In this document: positions 51,752 through 60,389 of the stretch, in pieces
How the letters are laid out: each line of letters begins with the position of its first letter
How positions within the stretch are numbered: position 1 is the first letter of the stretch
From: Paenibacillus sp.
GTDB lineage: Bacteria; Bacillota; Bacilli; Paenibacillales; NBRC-103111
Length of the DNA stretch: 64,000 bases
Reading direction: 5' to 3'
Assembly (NCBI GenBank): GCA_031180825.1
Contig: JAPSLM010000002.1
Coordinates: 124,001 to 188,000, forward strand
Program-made: the position numbers and the translations under genes
The notes under the pieces: generated by a model
Told to the model about the DNA's origin: nothing
Seen by the model: the letters and a program-made list of their open reading frames with translations, nothing else
Databases searched by the model: none

Positions 51752-51907
51752 ATGGAAATGTTTATCCGGATCGTGCTGGCGGCCGTCTTGGCGCTGGCGC
51801 TGTGGAGACTGTTCGGATCGTTACGCCGGACCAGGCGAAGAGAAGACAAGGGGGCGGAAATCCAGCGCAGGCTCGCCGAGCTCCGCAAAAAAAGAGATGA
51901 AGCGTGA
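51752..51907 (+). CDS. Small single-helix membrane protein (51 residues)
   Basis: The frame has a near-perfect ribosome site (AAGGAGGGATGCCGG then ATG) and encodes MEMFIRIVLAAVLALALWRL, one membrane helix, then a strongly basic and acidic helical tail (RRTRRREDKGAEIQRR). It fits the first gene of the operon with the membrane protein at 51992 and the transglutaminase-like gene at 52474. No family recognised. Confidence 0.7.
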   Translation: MEMFIRIVLAAVLALALWRLFGSLRRTRRREDKGAEIQRRLAELRKKRDEA

Positions 51908-51991
51908 CGCGGGGCTAGTGTATGCAAGGGCGCGGAGAAGCGCTGTCCAGGATGTACATAAGCGATTCAAGACGGACTTTTTGGGGGAGCG

Positions 51992-52432
51992 ATGCAAGTG
52001 GAATTTGTAACGGCATTTTTATCGGAGCGGTGGTATGTGCTCGTCGGGGCGCTGATTGTGCTGTTTCTCGTCATCAAAGTGGTGAAAACCGTGATCAAGT
52101 GGGTTCTCGTGCTGGCGATATTGGCAGGTCTTGTCTGGTACGGCGCCAGCTACAAGGATCAGCTCTTGGAGCTGGGCACGACGGTGGGAGCGAAGGTCGC
52201 CGCCGAGGCCAAGAATCAAGCGGTCAAAGCGATTACCGACGAAGTGAAAGAAGCGAAATACAGCCAGAACGCCGACGGCTCGTATACCGTAAGCACCAAA
52301 AGCGTGAAGCTGGAAGGCAAACCGGGCTCGAGCGATGTACAGGTTACTTTTATGAATCAAACGTTCACGATGAAGTTAGACGATGTCCTGAAAGGATTCA
52401 TCGATCAAGCGAAGAAAAACGCCGGCCAATAA
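51992..52432 (+). CDS. Membrane-anchored protein of unknown function
   Basis: A 146-residue protein with two close hydrophobic stretches (around residues 15-52) and a soluble part of about 90 residues that begins with an Ala/Lys-rich helix and ends in short strands (SYTVSTKSVKLEGK, VQVTFMNQTFTMKLDDVL). The start has GGGGGAGCG before ATG. It lies 41 bp before the transglutaminase-like gene, in the same operon. No recognised domain. Confidence 0.75.
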   Translation: MQVEFVTAFLSERWYVLVGALIVLFLVIKVVKTVIKWVLVLAILAGLVWYGASYKDQLLELGTTVGAKVAAEAKNQAVKAITDEVKEAKYSQNADGSYTVSTKSVKLEGKPGSSDVQVTFMNQTFTMKLDDVLKGFIDQAKKNAGQ

Positions 52433-52473
52433 GCTGACGGAACGTACCTTGAGAAGAAAGGAGGAGGACGCCG

Positions 52474-53634
52474 GTGAATGAACTGGAGAAGCTCGCGCAA
52501 ATCAATTTGATTACCGTGCTCATCGCCGCACTGTTTGTAGTATCGATTGTACAGGGGCTGCTTCGCGGGGCGTCCTCCTCCGCGAAGCATCTCGCGCTTA
52601 TGGTCACGGAAGGGGCCGTGACGCTGCTCAGCCTGTTTCTGGCTTGGGAATTGACGTCATGGCTGTCGCCCAAACTGCAGGCATGGCTTGTAGGGCGAGG
52701 GCTGACGATCCCGTCAGAGGAACTCGGCTTCTGGAAGCAGCTGTACTATACCGCCGTAACGGGACTGCGCGATTTTTCGTTGCTGCGGTTCAGCGTCCTG
52801 TTTGTTTTGGGCTACGGGGTGATTAAGCAACTGGTTTATCGCATCATCGACCCGCTGGTGGACGATTGGTTGACGGAACGGTCCAACGCGGACTCCCCGA
52901 GCGGGGGGCGGCACGGTTCCCCTACCCTGCTCAGCAGCTTGATCGGCGGCGTCATCGGCTCGGTGACCGGGTTTGGCCGGGGAATGATTATGATTGCCGT
53001 GCTGTTTATTGTCACGACGCTGTTCCCGCAGACGCCGGTGGCTGCTTATATTCAGGATTCGTCGCTTTTTCAAAAAGGGGCGATCGAAGTGATCCGTCCG
53101 ATGACGGGCGATTTTCTCGCCAACCAGCTTCCGGTTTTCACGCGGGCCGTGGAACAGGAATTCAGCAACATTTTGCAGCGGAAATACGAGGTCGTGGATG
53201 CGCGCATTCCGGACGATGTCGCGGAAGCGGCCAAGCAGGTGACGGCCAAGGGGCGGACCGACGAAGAGAAAGCCAAGCTGCTGTACCGCTGGGTCGGCAC
53301 GCGGATCATATACGACTGGGACAAAGTGAAGGCGTATGAGGAACAGCGCATCTGGAAAGAGCAGACGCCGGAGGATACGTTTAACACGAAGAAGGGCGTT
53401 TGCATCGATTTTTCCAGGTTATACGCGGTCATGGCGAGAGCCGTCGGACTTGACGTCAAGGTTGTGACCGGGCTCGGCTATGACGGACGCGGGGGCTACG
53501 GCCCTCACGCATGGAACGAAGTGTATCTCAGGGAGAAAAGCGAGTGGGTGCCGCTTGATTCCACCTGGGTAGCCAGCGGAGGCAATTGGTTCAATCCGCC
53601 CCGCTTTCAGGAAACGCATATCAAAGATACGTAA
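52474..53634 (+). CDS. Membrane protein with C-terminal transglutaminase-like (papain-fold) domain
   Basis: A 386-residue protein. The first 200 residues hold about four or five membrane helices in a CvpA-like arrangement, including a Gly/Ser-rich loop and IGGVIGSVTGFGRGMIMIAVLFI. The last 150 residues form a transglutaminase-like domain with catalytic Cys310 in GVCIDFSRLYAVMARAVGL, His345 in PHAWNEVYL and Asp in PLDSTW. It probably acts outside the membrane, as a protease or cross-linking enzyme; the substrate is unknown. GTG start after AAAGGAGGAGG. It is distinct from the spore transglutaminase Tgl. Confidence 0.85.
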   Translation: MNELEKLAQINLITVLIAALFVVSIVQGLLRGASSSAKHLALMVTEGAVTLLSLFLAWELTSWLSPKLQAWLVGRGLTIPSEELGFWKQLYYTAVTGLRDFSLLRFSVLFVLGYGVIKQLVYRIIDPLVDDWLTERSNADSPSGGRHGSPTLLSSLIGGVIGSVTGFGRGMIMIAVLFIVTTLFPQTPVAAYIQDSSLFQKGAIEVIRPMTGDFLANQLPVFTRAVEQEFSNILQRKYEVVDARIPDDVAEAAKQVTAKGRTDEEKAKLLYRWVGTRIIYDWDKVKAYEEQRIWKEQTPEDTFNTKKGVCIDFSRLYAVMARAVGLDVKVVTGLGYDGRGGYGPHAWNEVYLREKSEWVPLDSTWVASGGNWFNPPRFQETHIKDT

Positions 53635-53639
53635 TCATC

Positions 53640-53679
53640 GAAGCCGGACGGCCGCCGCAAGCGACGAACCGGTTTTTTC
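53640..53679 (+). terminator. Probable terminator after the transglutaminase-like gene
   Basis: AAGCCGG and CCGGTTT flank a C+G-rich loop and are followed by TTTTTCCTTTTTT. Confidence 0.6.
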
Positions 53680-53758
53680 CTTTTTTCTGCGTTTCTATAA
53701 ATTCCTCGAATATGATACACTTGTTAAGATAATGAGTCTGTAAAAGGTGGGTTTATCA

Positions 53759-54481
53759 TTGCTGCGCAAACCGTTAACGCAATATAAAGCGATATTTTTC
53801 GATGTCGGCGATACGCTGATGACGATTCCGGCGGCCCGAGTCATCATGCAGCAGTTTTTGGCAAGCCGGTCGTTTCATCGCGGACAAGAGCAAATCGGGG
53901 AACTTTTTACCGAGGCGTTTCGTTTATTTTATTACGGGAAACAGCTTGACCCGTTTGAAGCCTGTACGCCGGAATCGGACCGGGCCTTCTGGATGAAGCT
54001 GTACGATTATATTCTTAAAAAACTGGGCGTCGAAGAGGAAAATTGGACGGAGGAGCAGATTCACGTCTGCTGCCACGAGCTCTATGACTTATTCACGGCT
54101 CCGCAGCAGTATGCGCTGTTCGAAGACGTGGAGGAAAGCCTCCCGGCCTTCAAGGAAAAAGGGCTGCGGCTAGGCATCATCTCCAACTTTGCGCCGACCC
54201 TGCGCTCGATTTTGGAATACAAGGGCATTCTGCATCATTTCGATCCGGTGATCGTCTCGACGGAGGTCGGTCTGGAGAAGCCGGATCCGGCGATCTTCCG
54301 TCTGGCGCTGGAGCGCGCCGGGCTGGCGCCGGAGGATGTGCTGTACATCGGGGACCACGAGCGCAACGACATTTGGGCCCCCGCCCAAGTCGGCATCGAT
54401 GCCGTCAAAATCAAACGATACGATTATCATACCGGGGACGGCATTCTTTCTCTGCGCGAGCTGCTGCAGGACGTGAAGTAG
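53759..54481 (+). CDS. HAD-superfamily hydrolase (subfamily IA)
   Basis: A 240-residue HAD protein with nucleophile motif FFDVGDTLM (again Gly in place of the second Asp), GIISNFAPT, Lys in EKPDPAIFRLAL and the acidic motif YIGDHERNDIWAPAQVGI. It belongs to the same REG-2-like group as the HAD at 25091. I chose TTG 53759, which follows AAAAGGTGGGTTTATCA; a GTG at 53747 is inside that site. It lies 35 bp before a penicillin-binding protein gene and may share its promoter. Substrate unknown. Confidence 0.84.
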   Translation: MLRKPLTQYKAIFFDVGDTLMTIPAARVIMQQFLASRSFHRGQEQIGELFTEAFRLFYYGKQLDPFEACTPESDRAFWMKLYDYILKKLGVEEENWTEEQIHVCCHELYDLFTAPQQYALFEDVEESLPAFKEKGLRLGIISNFAPTLRSILEYKGILHHFDPVIVSTEVGLEKPDPAIFRLALERAGLAPEDVLYIGDHERNDIWAPAQVGIDAVKIKRYDYHTGDGILSLRELLQDVK

Positions 54482-54516
54482 CATACCACTTTTGGAAGGA
54501 AGGAGCGGCAAGCAAG

Positions 54517-56583
54517 ATGAAGAAACCTATCGGCATGGACGACTCAAGCAAGCAGGACGGAAACAAGCGGCGTCATTTTACGACCCGAATCAATCTGTTC
54601 TTTTTCTTTACGTTTTTCCTGTTTTCCGTGCTTATCGTGCGGCTGGCGATGCTGCAGTTTGTCGAAGGCAAAGAGCTGTCGGCGGAAAAGGATAGGGCAA
54701 ATAATGCCGATACGCCGATCCCGCCGATTCGCGGCAATATTTTCGACCGCAGCGGCGCTCCGATCGCCTATACGACATCGACGCAGTCGCTCTACTTCCG
54801 CATCGAGCAGGACCAGCCCAAGGAGCAAGTGGTTGCTCTGGCCAAACGCTTGGCGGACATTTTTGCGGAGTACGGCAACAAGGATGTGAAGCAGCCGACC
54901 GCGGAAGAAATCATCAAGGAAATGGATGTCGGCTTTGATCTGAATCTGCAAGAAACGGCCAAAAAGCCCAGCTATTACTCGGTCCCCCGACGGATCAAGA
55001 CCGACTTGACGCAAGCGGAAATGGCGTATATTTTGGAGCACCGCGACGAACTCAAGTGGATCGAGATCATGGAGGAGAGCCTTCGCACATACGACCGCGA
55101 GAATACGGTCGCGGTACAGCTTGTCGGGTACATGCGGCCGTTCTCGACGGCGAGAGAAGCGAAGAACGGGCTTGAATTTTACAAGGACAAAACGAAAACG
55201 GAAGGCTATTTGGACCGGGAATACGTCGGCTATGACGGCATTGAACTGATGTATCAGGAAGAGCTCCGCGGCAAAAACGGCGTGAAATCGTATCCGGTCA
55301 ACGCCTTGCGGAAAATTATCGGCAGTGCGGAAGCGCCCCCGGTCATCCCGCCGGAGAAGGGAAACAATCTGATCCTGACCATCGACAAGAACGTCCAGCT
55401 TGCCACCGAGAAGGCGATCATGGACCATCTGGCGGCGCTGAAGAGCCCGGCTTACCGCTCCAATCCGTACGCGAACAAAGGAGTCAACGCCGTCGCGGGC
55501 TATGCCGTGGCCATGGAGGTCGAGACGGGCAAGGTCGTGGCGATGGCCAGTATGCCGGATTACGATCCGACCTTCTGGAGCAATCCGTTCTCGGATGCCG
55601 ATTACAAGCAGGTGCAGACCAAAATCAACAACGGCACGATTACGACGGCGTACCCCGACTATCCGGAGGAGGAGCAAAAATATCATCCGACGTCCATCGT
55701 ATATATGGGCTCCGTCATTAAACCGCTCTCGGTGCTGATAGGGCTCAACGAAGGGTTGTTCACGACGAGTACCCGGTACAACGATACGGGCGTCTTCACC
55801 TACGGGAAAGACAATAATTCCAGACATACAAACTCCGGCAGAGCCGCTTGGGGTCTTATCAATGCCAGCGAAGCGATCCAGCATTCGTCCAATACGTTCA
55901 TGTCGGCGATGATTGGTAATGCATTATATATGCGTTCACCTAATAAAGCTGTAGAAATTTGGGATCAGTATTTGGCCAAATTCGGTTTGGGTGTCCTTAC
56001 CGGTAGCGGTCTGCCGCGGGAAAGCGCGGGAATTAGCGAGTACAAGACGAATACGAAAGAGACCGTTCAATCGCGGATGGTATTCGCCTCCTGGGGGCAG
56101 AACGAGAAGTATACGACGCTCCAATTGGCGCAGTATGCGACTACGCTGGCGACCCGGGGCAAACGGCTTCAACCGCTGCTTGTCGACCGGATCGAAACGT
56201 ATGACAAAGGCCAGGTTGTGAAGAAGTTTGACACCGTTGTTCTGGATCAGACCGATTTCCCGAAAGCGTACTGGGATGCCGTGATCAAAGGAATGCTGCA
56301 GGTCGGCGTTCAAGGCTTTAACGACTTTCCATATACGCTCGCCAGAAAAACGGGGACTTCCACGCAAAGAGTGGCCGGCGGCAAAGAAATCGATAACGCC
56401 GTATTCATCGCCTTTGCGCCTGCGGAGAATCCGAAGCTGGCCGTCGCCGTGGTCGTTCCGGAGGGCGGATTCGGCTCCTACGGAGCGGCGCCGATCGCGC
56501 GCAAAATGTTCGACGCTTATGATCAATATTACGGATTGGACGGAAAACCGAAAGGGCCTCCGATCACGAAAAAAACGCCATAA
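54517..56583 (+). CDS. Class B penicillin-binding protein (PBP2-type transpeptidase)
   Basis: A 688-residue peptidoglycan transpeptidase. A short cytoplasmic N-terminus precedes one membrane helix (LFFFFTFFLFSVLIVRLAML), and the dimerisation domain starts PIPPIRGNIFDRSG. The transpeptidase domain from about residue 310 has GSVIKP (SxxK nucleophile), SSN (SxN) and KTGTS (KTG). It cross-links wall peptides in elongation or sporulation; the exact paralogue (PbpA, PbpH or other) cannot be fixed by eye. ATG 54517 is preceded by GGAAGGAAGGAGCGGC. Confidence 0.92.
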   Translation: MKKPIGMDDSSKQDGNKRRHFTTRINLFFFFTFFLFSVLIVRLAMLQFVEGKELSAEKDRANNADTPIPPIRGNIFDRSGAPIAYTTSTQSLYFRIEQDQPKEQVVALAKRLADIFAEYGNKDVKQPTAEEIIKEMDVGFDLNLQETAKKPSYYSVPRRIKTDLTQAEMAYILEHRDELKWIEIMEESLRTYDRENTVAVQLVGYMRPFSTAREAKNGLEFYKDKTKTEGYLDREYVGYDGIELMYQEELRGKNGVKSYPVNALRKIIGSAEAPPVIPPEKGNNLILTIDKNVQLATEKAIMDHLAALKSPAYRSNPYANKGVNAVAGYAVAMEVETGKVVAMASMPDYDPTFWSNPFSDADYKQVQTKINNGTITTAYPDYPEEEQKYHPTSIVYMGSVIKPLSVLIGLNEGLFTTSTRYNDTGVFTYGKDNNSRHTNSGRAAWGLINASEAIQHSSNTFMSAMIGNALYMRSPNKAVEIWDQYLAKFGLGVLTGSGLPRESAGISEYKTNTKETVQSRMVFASWGQNEKYTTLQLAQYATTLATRGKRLQPLLVDRIETYDKGQVVKKFDTVVLDQTDFPKAYWDAVIKGMLQVGVQGFNDFPYTLARKTGTSTQRVAGGKEIDNAVFIAFAPAENPKLAVAVVVPEGGFGSYGAAPIARKMFDAYDQYYGLDGKPKGPPITKKTP

Positions 56584-56593
56584 CGCAGCACCC

Positions 56594-56626
56594 GAAATCT
56601 CCTCGCGAAGAGGGGATTTCTTTTTT
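56594..56626 (+). terminator. Terminator after the PBP gene
   Basis: GAAATC-TCCTC and GAGGG-GATTTC pair around GCGAA, then TTTTTT. Confidence 0.85.
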
Positions 56627-56635
56627 ATAAAAAAA

Positions 56636-56676
56636 ATGTTGCACTAGGTCAACATATTTGTATATTATAAACATAT
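56636..56676 (+). promoter_or_regulatory. Promoter and metal-type operator of the Mn/Zn transporter
   Basis: TTGCAC (56639-56644), an 18-bp spacer and TATTAT (56663-56668). A dyad ATGTTG-N8-CAACAT (56636-56655) covers the -35, and a second A+T-rich dyad (56654-56676; ATATTTGTATA and TATAAACATAT, 9 of 11) covers the -10. The first resembles an MntR-type box only loosely. Repression by a manganese or zinc sensor is expected. Confidence 0.55.
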
Positions 56677-56738
56677 AGTCATTGGGGAAATAAAAATGAG
56701 CTAATACAACTTATTTGGAGAGATGGGAGAGGGGTACT

Positions 56739-57701
56739 TTGAAAAACGTAAAATCAAAACCGAGGCTATCGTCTTCGTTCAAGCGATTTATTATGACGAT
56801 CATGTTCCTCGCATTTGCCTTATCGCTTGCGGCGTGCGGGGCGTCTAAAGACAACGCCGCTCCGGGCAAGGTGAAGGTAACGACGACGATCGGGATGATC
56901 GCCGATATTGTCAAGGAGGTCGGGGGAACGCACGTCGAGGTGACCGGATTGATGAAGGCGGGCGTCGACCCGCATTTATACAAAGCGTCGCAAGGAGATC
57001 TGAAAAAGCTGGATCAGGCGGATATCATCTTCTATAACGGGCTTCATTTGGAAGGCAAAATGACCGATGTCTTCGAGAAAATGGAGAAAACGAAGCCGAC
57101 GGTGGCGGTGACAAAAAATATTCCGGAGTCGAAGCTTCGCGGTATGGAGGACGGAACCGGAGCGCACGATCCCCACGTATGGTTCGACGTCAACCATTGG
57201 ATCAGCGCTACCGAGACGGTGCGCGACGAGCTCAGCAAGCACGATGCGGCGAACGCTGCGGATTACAAGAAAAACGCGGAGGCGTACATCAAGCAACTGG
57301 AGGAGCTGCATCTGTACGCGAAGGAGCAGATCGCTTCGATTCCGGAAAAGCAGCGCGTACTCGTTACGGCGCATGACGCATTCGGTTATTTCGGGGATGC
57401 TTACGGCATCAAAGTGATGGGGCTTCAAGGCATCAGCACCGCTTCGGAGTACGGCTCCAAGGACGTCAGCGACCTGCGCGACTTCCTCGTAGCGAACAAG
57501 ATTAAGGCGGTTTTCGTCGAATCGAGCGTCCCGAAAAAATCGATCGAGGCCGTCATCGAAGGGGCCAAGAAGCAAGGACACGAAATTCAAATCGGCGGCG
57601 AGCTGTTCTCCGACGCGATGGGGGAAGAAGGCACGCCGGAAGGAAACTATATCGGCATGGTGCGGCATAACATTAATACGATCGTTCAAGCGTTGAAATA
57701 G
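56739..57701 (+). CDS. mntA: Mn/Zn ABC transporter substrate-binding lipoprotein
   Basis: A 320-residue cluster-A-I metal-binding lipoprotein (lipobox LAAC, Cys33). The expected metal ligands are His in [10 protein letters not shown], His in [10 protein letters not shown], Glu in VFVESSVP and Asp in [10 protein letters not shown]. There is no His-rich loop of the ZnuA kind, which favours manganese. TTG 56739 follows GGGAGAGGGG with the right spacing. It is the first gene of the four-gene transporter operon with a dyad over its promoter. Confidence 0.92.
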   Translation: MKNVKSKPRLSSSFKRFIMTIMFLAFALSLAACGASKDNAAPGKVKVTTTIGMIADIVKEVGGTHVEVTGLMKAGVDPHLYKASQGDLKKLDQADIIFYNGLHLEGKMTDVFEKMEKTKPTVAVTKNIPESKLRGMEDGTGAHDPHVWFDVNHWISATETVRDELSKHDAANAADYKKNAEAYIKQLEELHLYAKEQIASIPEKQRVLVTAHDAFGYFGDAYGIKVMGLQGISTASEYGSKDVSDLRDFLVANKIKAVFVESSVPKKSIEAVIEGAKKQGHEIQIGGELFSDAMGEEGTPEGNYIGMVRHNINTIVQALK

Positions 57702-57747
57702 GGCGGAGAGAGCGAAAAACAGGCGAACGAAAAGGGGAGTGGAACCA

Positions 57748-58515
57748 ATGAAAGAACAGCGGATACCGTTATCCATACTGGGCATGACCGTAGCTTATCA
57801 GAAGAAGCCGGTCCTCCGCGATATATCGCTTCAGGTGCCGGAAGGAAAATTGATCGGCATTGTCGGGCCGAACGGCGCCGGCAAATCGACGCTGATCAAA
57901 GCGGCTCTCGGGCTCATTCCCAGCGTCACCGGGGAAGTTTCGATCTACGGCAAGCCTTACGCCGAGCAGCGGAAGCTCATCGGTTACGTGCCGCAGCGGG
58001 AATCGGTCGATTGGGATTTTCCGACAAGCGCGCTCGATGTGGTGATGATGGGACGGTACGGGCATCTAGGCTGGTTCAAGCGGCCGGGCGCCAAAGAACG
58101 GGAAATTGCCATGGATTGCCTGTCCAAAGTAGGCATGGCCAACTTTGCCGACAGACAGATCAGCCAGCTGTCCGGCGGACAGCAGCAGCGCGTGTTTTTG
58201 GCCCGGGCGCTGGCGCAGGACGCGAAGCTGTATTTTATGGACGAACCGTTCGTCGGCGTCGATGCGGCTACGGAGAAAGCGATCGTTATGCTGCTCGGCG
58301 AGCTCCGGGAGCAAGGGAAGACCGTTCTGGTCGTGCATCATGACCTCGCGACCGTGAAGCAATATTTCGATTGGGTCATTCTGCTGAATGTAGAGCTTCA
58401 GGGCATCGGGCCTGCGGAAGAAGTATTTACGCGGGACAATCTTCAACGAACCTACGGCGGGCGGCTGGCGTTTCTGGATCAGCGTGACGGCGCGCTCGTC
58501 GTGAACGCGAGGTGA
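57748..58515 (+). CDS. mntB: Mn/Zn ABC transporter ATPase
   Basis: A 255-residue ATPase with Walker [10 protein letters not shown], the family's [25 protein letters not shown] segment, signature LSGGQQQR, Walker [13 protein letters not shown] and switch His in VVHHDL. Both permeases follow directly. ATG 57748 is preceded by AAAGGGGAGTGG. Confidence 0.93.
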   Translation: MKEQRIPLSILGMTVAYQKKPVLRDISLQVPEGKLIGIVGPNGAGKSTLIKAALGLIPSVTGEVSIYGKPYAEQRKLIGYVPQRESVDWDFPTSALDVVMMGRYGHLGWFKRPGAKEREIAMDCLSKVGMANFADRQISQLSGGQQQRVFLARALAQDAKLYFMDEPFVGVDAATEKAIVMLLGELREQGKTVLVVHHDLATVKQYFDWVILLNVELQGIGPAEEVFTRDNLQRTYGGRLAFLDQRDGALVVNAR

Positions 58516-58520
58516 GCGGC

Positions 58521-59483
58521 ATGGCATGGCTGGAATTGTTCCGCGATCCGAACGCGCAGTGGATATTGATGGGGAGCATGCTGCTCGGGCTGAGCAGCGG
58601 CGTGCTCGGCAGCTTCGCTTATCTGCGCAAACAGAGCCTAATGGGCGACGCGCTTGCGCATGCGGCGCTGCCGGGCGTGTGCATCGCTTTTATGCTTACC
58701 GGCTCGAAGTCGATCTTTTTCTTTCTGCTCGGCGCAATCGTCGCCGGTCTGGCGGCTACCTTCGGGATCGGCTATGTCACCCGCAACTCCCGGATCAAGC
58801 AGGATACGGCGCTCGGCATCGTGTTGTCGGTATTTTTCGGACTCGGCATCGTGCTGCTGACCAAAATTCAGCATGGCGGCAGCGGCAACCAGAGCGGGCT
58901 TGACAAGTTTTTGTTCGGGCAGGCTGCGTCCATGGTGCTCTCGGATGTCGTCACGATGGCGGTTGTGGCGCTGCTGCTGACAATGGTTTGCGCTTTGCTG
59001 TTCAAGGAATTCAAGCTGCTCAGCTTCGACCCGGGCTTTGCCAAAGGGATCGGGCTGCCGGTCGCTTTTCTCGACCAATTCATGATGTTTCTGATCGTAG
59101 TGGCCGTCGTTGTCGGCATTCAAGCCGTTGGCGTCGTGCTGATGTCGGCGCTGCTCATTACACCGGCCGTTTCGGCCCGGTATTGGACCGAGAAGCTGGG
59201 CGTCATGGTGGCGCTCTCAGGCGTCTTCGGCGCGCTCAGCGGCTTGTTCGGCACCCTGCTTAGCGGCATGGCGAACAATATGCCGACCGGACCGCTTACG
59301 GTGCTGGCCGCGACCCTTTTCTTCGTCGTGTCCGTGCTGTTCGCGCCGCGCCGGGGGCTGCTGGCCAAGCTGCTGGAACGAATAGCCGTCAAACGCAGCG
59401 TGTTAAGCGAACGGGAGCTTCGGCCGCAGCTGCACGGCATGGGCGCGGCAGGCGAACCGGTTCGGAAGGAGGGCCAGGCATGA
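58521..59483 (+). CDS. mntC: Mn/Zn ABC transporter permease 1
   Basis: A 320-residue ABC-3-family permease with about eight or nine helices (GSFAYLRKQSLMGDALAHAALPGVCIAFML and FDPGFAKGIGLPVAFLDQFMMFLIVVAVVVGIQAVGVVLMSALLITPAVSARYWT). The ATG at 58521 follows GAGGTGAGCGGC; a GTG at 58512 overlapping the ATPase stop (GTGA) is the alternative. Confidence 0.92.
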   Translation: MAWLELFRDPNAQWILMGSMLLGLSSGVLGSFAYLRKQSLMGDALAHAALPGVCIAFMLTGSKSIFFFLLGAIVAGLAATFGIGYVTRNSRIKQDTALGIVLSVFFGLGIVLLTKIQHGGSGNQSGLDKFLFGQAASMVLSDVVTMAVVALLLTMVCALLFKEFKLLSFDPGFAKGIGLPVAFLDQFMMFLIVVAVVVGIQAVGVVLMSALLITPAVSARYWTEKLGVMVALSGVFGALSGLFGTLLSGMANNMPTGPLTVLAATLFFVVSVLFAPRRGLLAKLLERIAVKRSVLSERELRPQLHGMGAAGEPVRKEGQA

Positions 59484-60355
59484 ACGACTTTTGGATCCTG
59501 CTGACGGCCTCGCTCGTGGCCTGCTCCTGCAGCTTGCTCGGCTGCTTCCTGGTGCTGCGGAAAATGGCGATGATCGGGGATGCGATCAGCCACTCGGTGC
59601 TCCCGGGAATTGTGCTGGCGTTTCTGTTCAGCGGCTCGCGGGACTCGCTGTGGATGATGCTGGGGGCTTCGGTGATCGGTCTCGTGACCGTGTTTCTGAT
59701 CCAATGGTTTCATCAGAACGGCGTTCAATCCGATGCTTCCATCGGCGTCGTGTTTACCGCCTTGTTCGCCGTGGGGGTCGTCTTGGTGAGTCTGTATACG
59801 CGGCAGGTGGACCTCGACTTGGATTGCGTGCTGTACGGGGAAATTATTCATGTGCCGTGGGAAACGGTGGAGTGGAACGGGATCGATATCGGTCCGAAAG
59901 CGGTCTGGGGACTCGGCATCGTGCTGACCCTCAGCGCGTTGATCATCGGGCTGTTCTACAAGCAGTTCAAAATATGCGCGTTCGACCCGGCCATGGCTGC
60001 CGCGGTAGGCATACCGGTCGCGCTGTTCCATTACCTGCTGATGGGGCTGGTCTCCATGACGACGGTGGCATCGTTCGAAAGCGTGGGCGCCATTCTGGTT
60101 GTCGGCATGCTGGTCGTGCCTGCCGCCACGGCGTACCTGCTGACGGAGAAGCTCAGCCGCATGATTTTTTACAGCATGGGAGTCGGCGTGCTGAGCGCCG
60201 TGCTCGGCTACCTCGCCGCCGCGCTGCTGGACGCTTCGATCGCCGGCTGCATGATCGTCGCCGCGGGCGTGCTGTTCATCCTGGCGCTGCTGTTCTCGCC
60301 GACTCACGGCGTCGTCTGGCGCAAATTCAGACGGAAGCAGGCCGCTGTCGTATAA
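59480..60355 (+). CDS. mntD: Mn/Zn ABC transporter permease 2
   Basis: A 291-residue ABC-3 permease, homologous to the preceding gene (RKMAMIGDAISHSVLPGIVLAFLFSGSRDSLW, FDPAMAAAVGIPVALFHYLLMGLVSMTTVASFESVGAILVVGMLVVPAATAYL). Its ATG overlaps the stop of permease 1 (ATGA). Two different permease genes are usual in manganese transporters such as MntABCD. It ends just before a bidirectional hairpin. Confidence 0.92.
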   Translation: MNDFWILLTASLVACSCSLLGCFLVLRKMAMIGDAISHSVLPGIVLAFLFSGSRDSLWMMLGASVIGLVTVFLIQWFHQNGVQSDASIGVVFTALFAVGVVLVSLYTRQVDLDLDCVLYGEIIHVPWETVEWNGIDIGPKAVWGLGIVLTLSALIIGLFYKQFKICAFDPAMAAAVGIPVALFHYLLMGLVSMTTVASFESVGAILVVGMLVVPAATAYLLTEKLSRMIFYSMGVGVLSAVLGYLAAALLDASIAGCMIVAAGVLFILALLFSPTHGVVWRKFRRKQAAVV

Positions 60356-60357
60356 TG

Positions 60358-60389
60358 AAAAGCCGGGCTTACCCAAGCCCGGCTTTTTC
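60358..60389. terminator. Bidirectional terminator between mntD and the isomerase-like gene
   Basis: AAAGCCGGGCTT-ACCC-AAGCCCGGCTTT is a perfect 12-bp stem with a T tract on one side and an A tract on the other. The isomerase-like gene's stop codon (minus 60371-60369) lies inside the hairpin. Confidence 0.88.

Noticed and set aside
54544..55884. 446-codon open frame on the minus strand
   Set aside because: Antisense to the penicillin-binding protein with intact SxxK, SxN and KTG motifs.
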